Origin: Steinernema hermaphroditum | Lineage: Eukaryota > Nematoda > Chromadorea > Rhabditida > Steinernematidae | DNA: 18,357 nt | Assembly (NCBI GenBank): GCA_030435675.1 | Contig: JAUCMV010000047.1 | Span: 1 to 18,357 of the forward strand | Reading direction: 5' to 3' | In this document: one piece after another, positions 1 to 11,438 of the stretch | Layout of the letters: each line of letters starts with the position of its first letter | Numbering within the stretch: the stretch's first letter is position 1 | Notes under the pieces: generated by a model | What the model was told of the DNA's origin: nothing | Database searches by the model: none | The model's input: only the letters and a program-made list of their open reading frames with translations | Made by a program: the position numbers and the translations under genes

Positions 1-1734
1 CAGATAGGGCCTTGTTCATACAAAGAGTTCTGCATCTGACCCTCCTGCTCCAAAGTACCATAGCATTTTTATGATTGGATCTTGTAGAACTGCACGAGCC
101 TGATCGAACGCGCCTACTCTCGTTGGATTTCCTGTGGACTATCTTAGTTTCCTGCAAAACTTTCAATTCGAGACAGATAGGGCCTTGTTCATACAAAGAG
201 TTCTGCATCTGACCCTCCTGCTCCAAAGTACCATAGCATTTTTATGATTGGATCTTGTAGAACTGCACGAGCCTGATTGAACGCGCCTACTCTCGTTGGA
301 TTTCCTGTGGACTATCTTAGTTTCCTGCAAAACTTTCAATTCGAGACAGATAGGGCCTTGTTCATACAAAGAGTTCTGCATCTGACCCTCCTGCTCCAAA
401 GTACCATAGCATTTTTATGATTGGATCTTGTAGAACTGCACGAGCCTGATCGAACGCGCCTACTCCCGTTGGATTTCCTGTGGACTATCTTAGTTTCCTG
501 CAAAACTTTCAATTCGAGACAGATAGGGCCCTTGTTCATACAAAGAGTTCTGCATCTGACCCTCCTGCTCCAAAGTACCATAGCATTTTTATGATTGGAT
601 CTTGTAGAACTGCACGAGCCTGATCGAACGCGCCTATTCCCGTTGGGATTACTGTGGACTATCTTAGTTTCCTGCAAAACTTTCAATTCGAGACAGATAG
701 GGCCTTGTTCATGCAAAGAGTTCTGCATCTGACCCTCCTGCTCCAAAGTACCATAGCATTTTTATGATTGGATCTTGTAGAACTGCACGAGCCTGATCGA
801 ACGCGCCTACTCTCGTTGGATTTACTGTGGACTATCTTAGTTTCCTGCAAAACTTTCAATTCGAGACAGATAGGGCCTTGTTCATACAAAGAGTTCTGCA
901 TCTGACCCTCCTGCTCCAAAGTACCATAGCATTTTTATGATTCCATCTTGTAGAACTGCACGAGCCTGATTGAACGCGCCTACTCTCGTTGGATTTCCTG
1001 TGGACTATCTTAGTTTCCTGCAAAACTTTCAATTCGAGACAGATAGGGCCTTGTTCATACAAAGAGTTCTGCATCTGACCCTCCTGCTCCAAAGTACCAT
1101 AGCATTTTTATGATTGGATCTTGTAGAACTGCACGAGCCTGATCGAACGCGCCTACTCTCGTTGGATTTACTGTGGACTATCTTAGTTTCCTGCAAAACT
1201 TTCAATTCGAGACAGATAGGGCCTTGTTCATACAAAGAGTTCTGCATCTGACCCTCCTGCTCCAAAGTACCATAGCATTTTTATGATTGGATCTTGTAGA
1301 ACTGCACGAGCCTGATCGAACGCGCCTACTCTCGTTGGATTTCCTGTGGACTATCTTAGTTTCCTGCAAAACTTTCAATTCGAGACAGATAGGGCCTTGT
1401 TCATGCAAAGAGTTCTGCATCTGACCCTCCTGCTCCAAAGTACCATAGCATTTTTATGATTGGATCTTGTAGAACTGCACGAGCCTGATCGAACGCGCCT
1501 ACTCTCGTTGGATTTACTGTGGACTATCTTAGTTTCCTGCAAAACTTTCAATTCGAGACAGATAGGGCCCTTGTTCATACAAAGAGTTCTGCATCTGACC
1601 CTCCTGCTCCAAAGTACCATAGCATTTTTATGATTGGATCTTGTAGAACTGCACGAGCCTGATCGAACGCGCCTATTCCCGTTGGGATTACTGTGGACTA
1701 TCTTAGTTTCCTGCAAAACTTTCAATTCGAGACA

Positions 1735-1907
1735 GATAGGGCCTTGTTCATACAAAGAGTTCTGCATCTGACCCTCCTGCTCCAAAGTACCATAGCATTT
1801 TTATGATTGGATCTTGTAGAACTGCACGAGCCTGATCGAACGCGCCTACTCTCGTTGGATTTACTGTGGACTATCTTAGTTTCCTGCAAAACTTTCAATT
1901 CGAGACA
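1735..1907. repeat. Reference (consensus-like) 173-bp monomer
   Basis: This unit carries the commonest state at each variable site: GGGCCTTG at the start, CATACAAAG, GATTGGATC, TTGTAGAAC, GATCGAACG and CTCTCGTTGG followed by ATTTAC. Numbering from its first base, positions 28-72 and 131-173 are invariant or nearly so across the array. The variable windows are 1-27, 73-83, 103 and 113-130. It has six CpG sites, five of them between about 92 and 120. A run of five T (about 64-68) and four A (about 154-157) are its only notable A/T tracts. A short dyad (AACG, 10-base gap, CGTT) spans 105-122. No splice, polyadenylation or promoter motif is convincing. Confidence 0.9.
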
Positions 1908-4900
1908 GATAGGGCCTTGTTCATACAAAGAGTTCTGCATCTGACCCTCCTGCTCCAAAGTACCATAGCATTTTTATGATTGGATCTTGTAGAACTGCAC
2001 GAGCCTGATCGAACGCGCCTACTCTCGTTGGATTTACTGTGGACTATCTTAGTTTCCTGCAAAACTTTCAATTCGAGACAGATAGGGCCTTGTTCATACA
2101 AAGAGTTCTGCATCTGACCCTCCTGCTCCAAAGTACCATAGCATTTTTATGATTCGATCTTGTAGAACTGCACGAGCCTGATCGAACGCGCCTACTCTCG
2201 TTGGATTTCCTGTGGACTATCTTAGTTTCCTGCAAAACTTTCAATTCGAGACAGATAGGGCCTTGTTCATGCAAAGAGTTCTGCATCTGACCCTCCTGCT
2301 CCAAAGTACCATAGCATTTTTATGATTGGATCTTGTAGAACTGCACGAGCCTGATCGAACGCGCCTACTCTCGTTGGATTTACTGTGGACTATCTTAGTT
2401 TCCTGCAAAACTTTCAATTCGAGACAGATAGGGCCCTTGTTCATACAAAGAGTTCTGCATCTGACCCTCCTGCTCCAAAGTACCATAGCATTTTTATGAT
2501 TGGATCTTGTAGAACTGCACGAGCCTGATCGAACGCGCCTATTCCCGTTGGGATTACTGTGGACTATCTTAGTTTCCTGCAAAACTTTCAATTCGAGACA
2601 GATAGGGCCTTGTTCATGCAAAGAGTTCTGCATCTGACCCTCCTGCTCCAAAGTACCATAGCATTTTTATGATTGGATCTTGTAGAACTGCACGAGCCTG
2701 ATCGAACGCGCCTACTCTCGTTGGATTTACTGTGGACTATCTTAGTTTCCTGCAAAACTTTCAATTCGAGACAGATAGGGCCTTGTTCATACAAAGAGTT
2801 CTGCATCTGACCCTCCTGCTCCAAAGTACCATAGCATTTTTATGATTGGATCTTGTAGAACTGCACGAGCCTGATCGAACGCGCCTACTCTCGTTGGATT
2901 TCCTGTGGACTATCTTAGTTTCCTGCAAAACTTTCAATTCGAGACAGATAGGGCCTTGTTCATACAAAGAGTTCTGCATCTGACCCTCCTGCTCCAAAGT
3001 ACCATAGCATTTTTATGATTGGATCTTGTAGAACTGCACGAGCCTGATCGAACGCGCCTACTCTCGTTGGATTTCCTGTGGACTATCTTAGTTTCCTGCA
3101 AAACTTTCAATTCGAGACAGCAGGGCCCTTGCTCACACCAAGAGTTCTGCATCTGACCCTCCTGCTCCAAAGTACCATAGCATTTTTATGATTGGATCTT
3201 GTAGAACTGCACGAGCCTGATCGAACGCGCCTACTCCCGTTGGATTTCCTGTGGACTATCTTAGTTTCCTGCAAAACTTTCAATTCGAGACAGATAGGGC
3301 CTTGTTCATGCAAAGAGTTCTGCATCTGACCCTCCTGCTCCAAAGTACCATAGCATTTTTATGATTGGATCTTGTAGAACTGCACGAGCCTGATCGAACG
3401 CGCCTACTCTCGTTGGATTTACTGTGGACTATCTTAGTTTCCTGCAAAACTTTCAATTCGAGACAGATAGGGCCTTGTTCATGCAAAGAGTTCTGCATCT
3501 GACCCTCCTGCTCCAAAGTACCATAGCATTTTTATGATTGGATCTTGCAGAACTGCACGAGCCTGATCGAACGCGCCTACTCTCGTTGGATTTACTGTGG
3601 ACTATCTTAGTTTCCTGCAAAACTTTCAATTCGAGACAGATAGGGCCCTTGTTCACACAAAGAGTTCTGCATCTGACCCTCCTGCTCCAAAGTACCATAG
3701 CATTTTTATGATTGGATCTTGTAGAACTGCACGAGCCTGATCGAACGCGCCTATTCCCGTTCGGATTTACTGTGGACTATCTTAGTTTCCTGCAAAACTT
3801 TCAATTCGAGACAGATAGGGCCTTGTTCATGCAAAGAGTTCTGCATCTGACCCTCCTGCTCCAAAGTACCATAGCATTTTTATGATTGGATCTTGTAGAA
3901 CTGCACGAGCCTGATCGAACGCGCCTACTCTCGTTGGATTTACTGTGGACTATCTTAGTTTCCTGCAAAACTTTCAATTCGAGACAGATAGGGCCCTTGT
4001 TCATACAAAGAGTTCTGCATCTGACCCTCCTGCTCCAAAGTACCATAGCATTTTTATGATTGGATCTTGTAGAACTGCACGAGCCTGATCGAACGCGCCT
4101 ACTCTCGTTGGATTTACTGTGGACTATCTTAGTTTCCTGCAAAACTTTCAATTCGAGACAGATAGGGCCTTGTTCATACAAAGAGTTCTGCATCTGACCC
4201 TCCTGCTCCAAAGTACCATAGCATTTTTATGATTGGATCTTGTAGAACTGCACGAGCCTGATCGAACGCGCCTACTCTCGTTGGATTTCCTGTGGACTAT
4301 CTTAGTTTCCTGCAAAACTTTCAATTCGAGACAGATAGGGCCTTGTTCATACAAAGAGTTCTGCATCTGACCCTCCTGCTCCAAAGTACCATAGCATTTT
4401 TATGATTGGATCTTGTAGAACTGCACGAGCCTGATCGAACGCGCCTACTCTCGTTGGATTTCCTGTGGACTATCTTAGTTTCCTGCAAAACTTTCAATTC
4501 GAGACAGATAGGGCCCTTGCTCACACAAAGAGTTCTGCATCTGACCCTCCTGCTCCAAAGTACCATAGCATTTTTATGATTGGATCTTGTAGAACTGCAC
4601 GAGCCTGATCGAACGCGCCTACTCCCGTTGGATTTCCTGTGGACTATCTTAGTTTCCTGCAAAACTTTCAATTCGAGACAGATAGGGCCCTTGTTCATGC
4701 AAAGAGTTCTGCATCTGACCCTCCTGCTCCAAAGTACCATAGCATTTTTATGATTGGATCTTGTAGAACTGCACGAGCCTGATCGAACGCGCCTATTCCC
4801 GTTCGGATTTACTGTGGACTATCTTAGTTTCCTGCAAAACTTTCAATTCGAGACAGATAGGGCCTTGTTCATGCAAAGAGTTCTGCATCTGACCCTCCTG

Positions 4901-5024
4901 CTCCAAAGTACCATAGCATTTTTATGATTGGATCTTGCAGAACTGCACGAGCCTGATCGAACGCGCCTACTCTCGTTGGATTTACTGTGGACTATCTTAG
5001 TTTCCTGCAAAACTTTCAATTCGA

Positions 5025-5043
5025 GACAGAGACAGATAGGCCC
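5025..5043. repeat. 6-bp tandem duplication with one-base loss at a monomer junction
   Basis: The usual GAGACAGATAGGG is here GAGACAGAGACAGATAGGCCC: the hexamer GACAGA is doubled and one G of GATAGGGCCC is missing. The junction precedes the isolated HOR unit. It is the only copy of this event in the window. Confidence 0.85.
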
Positions 5044-6072
5044 TTGCTCACACCAAGAGCTCTGCATCTGACCCTCCTGCTCCAAAGTACCATAGCATTT
5101 TTATGATTCCATCTTGTAGAACTGCACGAGCCTGATCGAACGCGCCTATTCCCGTTGGGATTACTGTGGACTATCTTAGTTTCCTGCAAAACTTTCAATT
5201 CGAGACAGATAGGGCCTTGTTCATGCAAAGAGTTCTGCATCTGACCCTCCTGCTCCAAAGTACCATAGCATTTTTATGATTGGATCTTGTAGAACTGCAC
5301 GAGCCTGATCGAACGCGCCTACTCTCGTGGGATTTACTGTGGACTATCTTAGTTTCCTGCAAAACTTTCAATTCGAGACAGATAGGGCCTTGTTCATACA
5401 AAGAGTTCTGCATCTGACCCTCCTGCTCCAAAGTACCATAGCATTTTTATGATTCGATCTTGTAGAACTGCACGAGCCTGATTGAACGCGCCTACTCTCG
5501 TTGGATTTCCTGTGGACTATCTTAGTTTCCTGCAAAACTTTCAATTCGAGACAGATAGGGCCTTGTTCATACAAAGAGTTCTGCATCTGACCCTCCTGCT
5601 CCAAAGTACCATAGCATTTTTATGATTGGATCTTGTAGAACTGCACGAGCCTGATCGAACGCGCCTACTCTCGTTGGATTTCCTGTGGACTATCTTAGTT
5701 TCCTGCAAAACTTTCAATTCGAGACAGATAGGGCCTTGTTCATGCAAAGAGTTCTGCATCTGACCCTCCTGCTCCAAAGTACCATAGCATTTTTATGATT
5801 GGATCTTGTAGAACTGCACGAGCCTGATCGAACGCGCCTATTCCCGTTGGGATTACTGTGGACTATCTTAGTTTCCTGCAAAACTTTCAATTCGAGACAG
5901 ATAGGGCCTTGTTCATGCAAAGAGTTCTGCATCTGACCCTCCTGCTCCAAAGTACCATAGCATTTTTATGATTGGATCTTGCAGAACTGCACGAGCCTGA
6001 TCGAACGCGCCTACTCTCGTTGGATTTACTGTGGACTATCTTAGTTTCCTGCAAAACTTTCAATTCGAGACA
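5035..6072. repeat. Isolated full six-monomer HOR unit
   Basis: The order matches the main HOR block: m1 (GAGCTC at 5057, GATTCC, TATTCCCG), m2 (CATGC, CTCGTGGG), m3 (GATTCG, GATTGAACG, ATTTCC), m4, m5 (TATTCCCG at 5839) and m6 (CATGC, CTTGCAGAAC). Its length is 1038 bp. It is separated from the main block by about 3.3 kb of rearranged monomers. m1 begins just after a 6-bp tandem duplication. Confidence 0.82.
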
Positions 6073-9000
6073 GATAGGGCCTTGTTCATACAAAGAGTTC
6101 TGCATCTGACCCTCCTGCTCCAAAGTACCATAGCATTTTTATGATTCCATCTTGTAGAACTGCACGAGCCTGATTGAACGCGCCTACTCTCGTTGGATTT
6201 CCTGTGGACTATCTTAGTTTCCTGCAAAACTTTCAATTCGAGACAGATAGGGCCTTGTTCATGCAAAGAGTTCTGCATCTGACCCTCCTGCTCCAAAGTA
6301 CCATAGCATTTTTATGATTGGATCTTGTAGAACTGCACGAGCCTGATCGAACGCGCCTACTCTCGTTGGATTTACTGTGGACTATCTTAGTTTCCTGCAA
6401 AACTTTCAATTCGAGACAGATAGGGCCTTGTTCATACAAAGAGTTCTGCATCTGACCCTCCTGCTCCAAAGTACCATAGCATTTTTATGATTCGATCTTG
6501 TAGAACTGCACGAGCCTGATTGAACGCGCCTACTCTCGTTGGATTTCCTGTGGACTATCTTAGTTTCCTGCAAAACTTTCAATTCGAGACAGATAGGGCC
6601 TTGTTCATGCAAAGAGTTCTGCATCTGACCCTCCTGCTCCAAAGTACCATAGCATTTTTATGATTGGATCTTGTAGAACTGCACGAGCCTGATCGAACGC
6701 GCCTATTCCCGTTGGGATTACTGTGGACTATCTTAGTTTCCTGCAAAACTTTCAATTCGAGACAGACAGGGCCCTTGCTCACACCAAGAGCTCTGCATCT
6801 GACCCTCCTGCTCCAAAGTACCATAGCATTTTTATGATTCGATCTTGTAGAACTGCACGAGCCTGATCGAACGCGCCTATTCCCGTTCGGATTACTGTGG
6901 ACTATCTTAGTTTCCTGCAAAACTTTCAATTCGAGACAGATAGGGCCTTGTTCATGCAAAGAGTTCTGCATCTGACCCTCCTGCTCCAAAGTACCATAGC
7001 ATTTTTATGACTGGATCTTGTAGAACTGCACGAGCCTGATCGAACGCGCCTACTCTCGTGGGATTTCCTGTGGACTATCTTAGTTTCCTGCAAAACTTTC
7101 AATTCGAGACAGATAGGGCCTTGTTCATGCAAAGAGTTCTGCATCTGACCCTCCTGCTCCAAAGTACCATAGCATTTTTATGATTCCATCTTGTAGAACT
7201 GCACGAGCCTGATTGAACGCGCCTACTCTCGTTGGATTTCCTGTGGACTATCTTAGTTTCCTGCAAAACTTTCAATTCGAGACAGATAGGGCCTTGTTCA
7301 TGCAAAGAGTTCTGCATCTGACCCTCCTGCTCCAAAGTACCATAGCATTTTTATGATTGGATCTTGTAGAACTGCACGAGCCTGATCGAACGCGCCTATT
7401 CCCGTTGGGATTACTGTGGACTATCTTAGTTTCCTGCAAAACTTTCAATTCGAGACAGATAGGGCCTTGTTCATGCAAAGAGTTCTGCATCTGACCCTCC
7501 TGCTCCAAAGTACCATAGCATTTTTATGATTGGATCTTGCAGAACTGCACGAGCCTGATCGAACGCGCCTACTCTCGTTGGATTTACTGTGGACTATCTT
7601 AGTTTCCTGCAAAACTTTCAATTCGAGACAGCAGGGCCCTTGCTCACACCAAGAGCTCTGCATCTGACCCTCCTGCTCCAAAGTACCATAGCATTTTTAT
7701 GATTCCATCTTGTAGAACTGCACGAGCCTGATCGAACGCGCCTATTCCCGTTCGGATTACTGTGGACTATCTTAGTTTCCTGCAAAACTTTCAATTCGAG
7801 ACAGATAGGGCCTTGTTCATGCAAAGAGTTCTGCATCTGACCCTCCTGCTCCAAAGTACCATAGCATTTTTATGACTGGATCTTGTAGAACTGCACGAGC
7901 CTGATCGAACGCGCCTACTCTCGTGGGATTTACTGTGGACTATCTTAGTTTCCTGCAAAACTTTCAATTCGAGACAGATAGGGCCTTGTTCATACAAAGA
8001 GTTCTGCATCTGACCCTCCTGCTCCAAAGTACCATAGCATTTTTATGATTCCATCTTGTAGAACTGCACGAGCCTGATTGAACGCGCCTACTCTCGTTGG
8101 ATTTCCTGTGGACTATCTTAGTTTCCTGCAAAACTTTCAATTCGAGACAGATAGGGCCTTGTTCATACAAAGAGTTCTGCATCTGACCCTCCTGCTCCAA
8201 AGTACCATAGCATTTTTATGATTCCATCTTGTAGAACTGCACGAGCCTGATTGAACGCGCCTACTCTCGTTGGATTTCCTGTGGACTATCTTAGTTTCCT
8301 GCAAAACTTTCAATTCGAGACAGATAGGGCCTTGTTCATGCAAAGAGTTCTGCATCTGACCCTCCTGCTCCAAAGTACCATAGCATTTTTATGATTGGAT
8401 CTTGTAGAACTGCACGAGCCTGATCGAACGCGCCTATTCCCGTTGGGATTACTGTGGACTATCTTAGTTTCCTGCAAAACTTTCAATTCGAGACAGCAGG
8501 GCCCTTGCTCACACCAAGAGCTCTGCATCTGACCCTCCTGCTCCAAAGTACCATAGCATTTTTATGATTCCATCTTATAGAACTGCACGAGCCTGATCGA
8601 ACGCGCCTATTCCCGTTCGGATTACTGTGGACTATCTTAGTTTCCTGCAAAACTTTCAATTCGAGACAGATAGGGCCTTGTTCATGCAAAGAGTTCTGCA
8701 TCTGACCCTCCTGCTCCAAAGTACCATAGCATTTTTATGATTGGATCTTGTAGAACTGCACGAGCCTGATCGAACGCGCCTATTCCCGTTGGGATTACTG
8801 TGGACTATCTTAGTTTCCTGCAAAACTTTCAATTCGAGACAGCAGGGCCCTTGCTCACACCAAGAGCTCTGCATCTGACCCTCCTGCTCCAAAGTACCAT
8901 AGCATTTTTATGATTGGATCTTGTAGAACTGCACGAGCCTGATCGAACGCGCCTACTCCCGTTGGATTTCCTGTGGACTATCTTAGTTTCCTGCAAAACT

Positions 9001-9360
9001 TTCAATTCGAGACAGATAGGGCCTTGTTCATGCAAAGAGTTCTGCATCTGACCCTCCTGCTCCAAAGTACCATAGCATTTTTATGATTGGATCTTGTAGA
9101 ACTGCACGAGCCTGATCGAACGCGCCTATTCCCGTTGGGATTACTGTGGACTATCTTAGTTTCCTGCAAAACTTTCAATTCGAGACAGATAGGGCCTTGT
9201 TCATGCAAAGAGTTCTGCATCTGACCCTCCTGCTCCAAAGTACCATAGCATTTTTATGATTGGATCTTGCAGAACTGCACGAGCCTGATCGAACGCGCCT
9301 ACTCTCGTTGGATTTACTGTGGACTATCTTAGTTTCCTGCAAAACTTTCAATTCGAGACA
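6073..9360. repeat. Rearranged HOR-derived zone
   Basis: Monomer types are the same as in the six-monomer HOR but the order is broken. From 6073 the types read approximately m3, m2-like, m3, m5. From 6765 to 7630 they read m1, m2, m3, m5, m6, a five-monomer unit lacking m4. From 7631 they read m1 to m5, then m1-like, m5-like, m1-like, m5, m6. GAGCTC sites at 6788, 7653, 8518, 8864 and 9383 give spacings of 865, 865, 346 and 519 bp, all whole numbers of monomers. This is what unequal exchange or replication slippage in register would leave. Type assignments rest on a few linked sites, so single units could be called differently. Confidence 0.75.
7230..8223. repeat. 994-bp perfect duplicate, left copy
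   Basis: Every base from 7230 to 8223 matches the base 1,730 bp downstream by direct reading of both stretches. The match ends at 7229 (T versus C) and at 8224 (C versus G). It includes rare markers such as GACTGG with CTCGTGGG, and CTTGCAGAAC. The offset is exactly ten 173-bp monomers. Adjacent monomers within the segment differ from each other, so the identity is not just general array homogeneity. Confidence 0.9.
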
Positions 9361-9953
9361 GCAGGGCCCTTGCTCACACCAAGAGCTCTGCATCTGACCC
9401 TCCTGCTCCAAAGTACCATAGCATTTTTATGATTCCATCTTGTAGAACTGCACGAGCCTGATCGAACGCGCCTATTCCCGTTCGGATTACTGTGGACTAT
9501 CTTAGTTTCCTGCAAAACTTTCAATTCGAGACAGATAGGGCCTTGTTCATGCAAAGAGTTCTGCATCTGACCCTCCTGCTCCAAAGTACCATAGCATTTT
9601 TATGACTGGATCTTGTAGAACTGCACGAGCCTGATCGAACGCGCCTACTCTCGTGGGATTTACTGTGGACTATCTTAGTTTCCTGCAAAACTTTCAATTC
9701 GAGACAGATAGGGCCTTGTTCATACAAAGAGTTCTGCATCTGACCCTCCTGCTCCAAAGTACCATAGCATTTTTATGATTCCATCTTGTAGAACTGCACG
9801 AGCCTGATTGAACGCGCCTACTCTCGTTGGATTTCCTGTGGACTATCTTAGTTTCCTGCAAAACTTTCAATTCGAGACAGATAGGGCCTTGTTCATACAA
9901 AGAGTTCTGCATCTGACCCTCCTGCTCCAAAGTACCATAGCATTTTTATGATT
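8960..9953. repeat. 994-bp perfect duplicate, right copy
   Basis: Partner of 7230-8223. It overlaps the start of HOR copy 1, so the main HOR block and the rearranged zone share a recent common source. The 736 bp between the copies are made of the same monomer types in a different order. Confidence 0.9.
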
Positions 9954-10399
9954 GGATCTTGTAGAACTGCACGAGCCTGATCGAACGCGCCTACTCTCGT
10001 TGGATTTCCTGTGGACTATCTTAGTTTCCTGCAAAACTTTCAATTCGAGACAGATAGGGCCTTGTTCATGCAAAGAGTTCTGCATCTGACCCTCCTGCTC
10101 CAAAGTACCATAGCATTTTTATGATTGGATCTTGTAGAACTGCACGAGCCTGATCGAACGCGCCTATTCCCGTTGGGATTTACTGTGGACTATCTTAGTT
10201 TCCTGCAAAACTTTCAATTCGAGACAGATAGGGCCTTGTTCATGCAAAGAGTTCTGCATCTGACCCTCCTGCTCCAAAGTACCATAGCATTTTTATGATT
10301 GGATCTTGCAGAACTGCACGAGCCTGATCGAACGCGCCTACTCTCGTTGGATTTACTGTGGACTATCTTAGTTTCCTGCAAAACTTTCAATTCGAGACA
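9361..10399. repeat. HOR copy 1 (1039 bp)
   Basis: Six monomers m1-m6. m1 carries GATTCC and TTCGG. m2 carries GACTGG and CTCGTGGG. m3 carries GATTCC with GATTGAACG. m6 carries the CTTGCAGAAC variant (about 10309). Its first part, together with the preceding m5 and m6, lies in a segment perfectly repeated 1,730 bp upstream. Confidence 0.88.
9463..9484. repeat. Short dyad (perfect 6-bp inverted repeat) in TTCGG-type monomer
   Basis: CGAACG at 9463-9468 pairs with CGTTCG at 9479-9484 across a 10-base gap. In ordinary monomers the arms read TCGAACG and CGTTGGA, so only four base pairs plus two outer pairs flank a G-G mismatch. The TTCGG variant restores the full arm. About eight units carry it (near 3752, 4794, 6878, 7743, 8608, 9473, 10512 and 12591). 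Whether it forms a hairpin or binds a protein is unknown. Confidence 0.6.
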
Positions 10400-11438
10400 G
10401 TAGGGCCCTTGCTCACACCAAGAGCTCTGCATCTGACCCTCCTGCTCCAAAGTACCATAGCATTTTTATGATTCGATCTTGTAGAACTGCACGAGCCTGA
10501 TCGAACGCGCCTATTCCCGTTCGGATTACTGTGGACTATCTTAGTTTCCTGCAAAACTTTCAATTCGAGACAGATAGGGCCTTGTTCATGCAAAGAGTTC
10601 TGCATCTGACCCTCCTGCTCCAAAGTACCATAGCATTTTTATGATTGGATCTTGTAGAACTGCACGAGCCTGATCGAACGCGCCTACTCTCGTTGGATTT
10701 ACTGTGGACTATCTTAGTTTCCTGCAAAACTTTCAATTCGAGACAGATAGGGCCTTGTTCATACAAAGAGTTCTGCATCTGACCCTCCTGCTCCAAAGTA
10801 CCATAGCATTTTTATGATTCGATCTTGTAGAACTGCACGAGCCTGATTGAACGCGCCTACTCTCGTTGGATTTCCTGTGGACTATCTTAGTTTCCTGCAA
10901 AACTTTCAATTCGAGACAGATAGGGCCTTGTTCATACAAAGAGTTCTGCATCTGACCCTCCTGCTCCAAAGTACCATAGCATTTTTATGATTCGATCTTG
11001 TAGAACTGCACGAGCCTGATTGAACGCGCCTACTCTCGTTGGATTTCCTGTGGACTATCTTAGTTTCCTGCAAAACTTTCAATTCGAGACAGATAGGGCC
11101 CTTGTTCATGCAAAGAGTTCTGCATCTGACCCTCCTGCTCCAAAGTACCATAGCATTTTTATGATTGGATCTTGTAGAACTGCACGAGCCTGATCGAACG
11201 CGCCTATTCCCGTTGGGATTACTGTGGACTATCTTAGTTTCCTGCAAAACTTTCAATTCGAGACAGATAGGGCCTTGTTCATGCAAAGAGTTCTGCATCT
11301 GACCCTCCTGCTCCAAAGTACCATAGCATTTTTATGATTGGATCTTGTAGAACTGCACGAGCCTGATCGAACGCGCCTACTCTCGTTGGATTTACTGTGG
11401 ACTATCTTAGTTTCCTGCAAAACTTTCAATTCGAGACA
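10400..11438. repeat. HOR copy 2 (1039 bp)
   Basis: Six monomers m1-m6. The first monomer reads GTAGGGCCC instead of GCAGGGCCC. m1, m3 and m4 all carry the GATTCGATC variant, and m3 and m4 are near-identical neighbours (both GATTGAACG and ATTTCC), which suggests local conversion of m4 by m3. Confidence 0.88.

Noticed and set aside
1845..1870. CENP-B box-like sequence (CTCGTTGGA)
   Set aside because: The left half resembles the alpha-satellite box, but the essential CGGG at the right end is absent (TCCT or TACT there), and the TATTCCCG variant on the other strand lacks the TTCG and A positions at the correct spacing.
1735..1907. Pol III internal promoter (B-box-like ATTCGAGAC and GATCGAACG)
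   Set aside because: Each misses one consensus position, no matching A box lies at the right distance with its key bases, and a run of five T inside every unit would terminate a plus-strand Pol III transcript. I do not call a tRNA or SINE origin.
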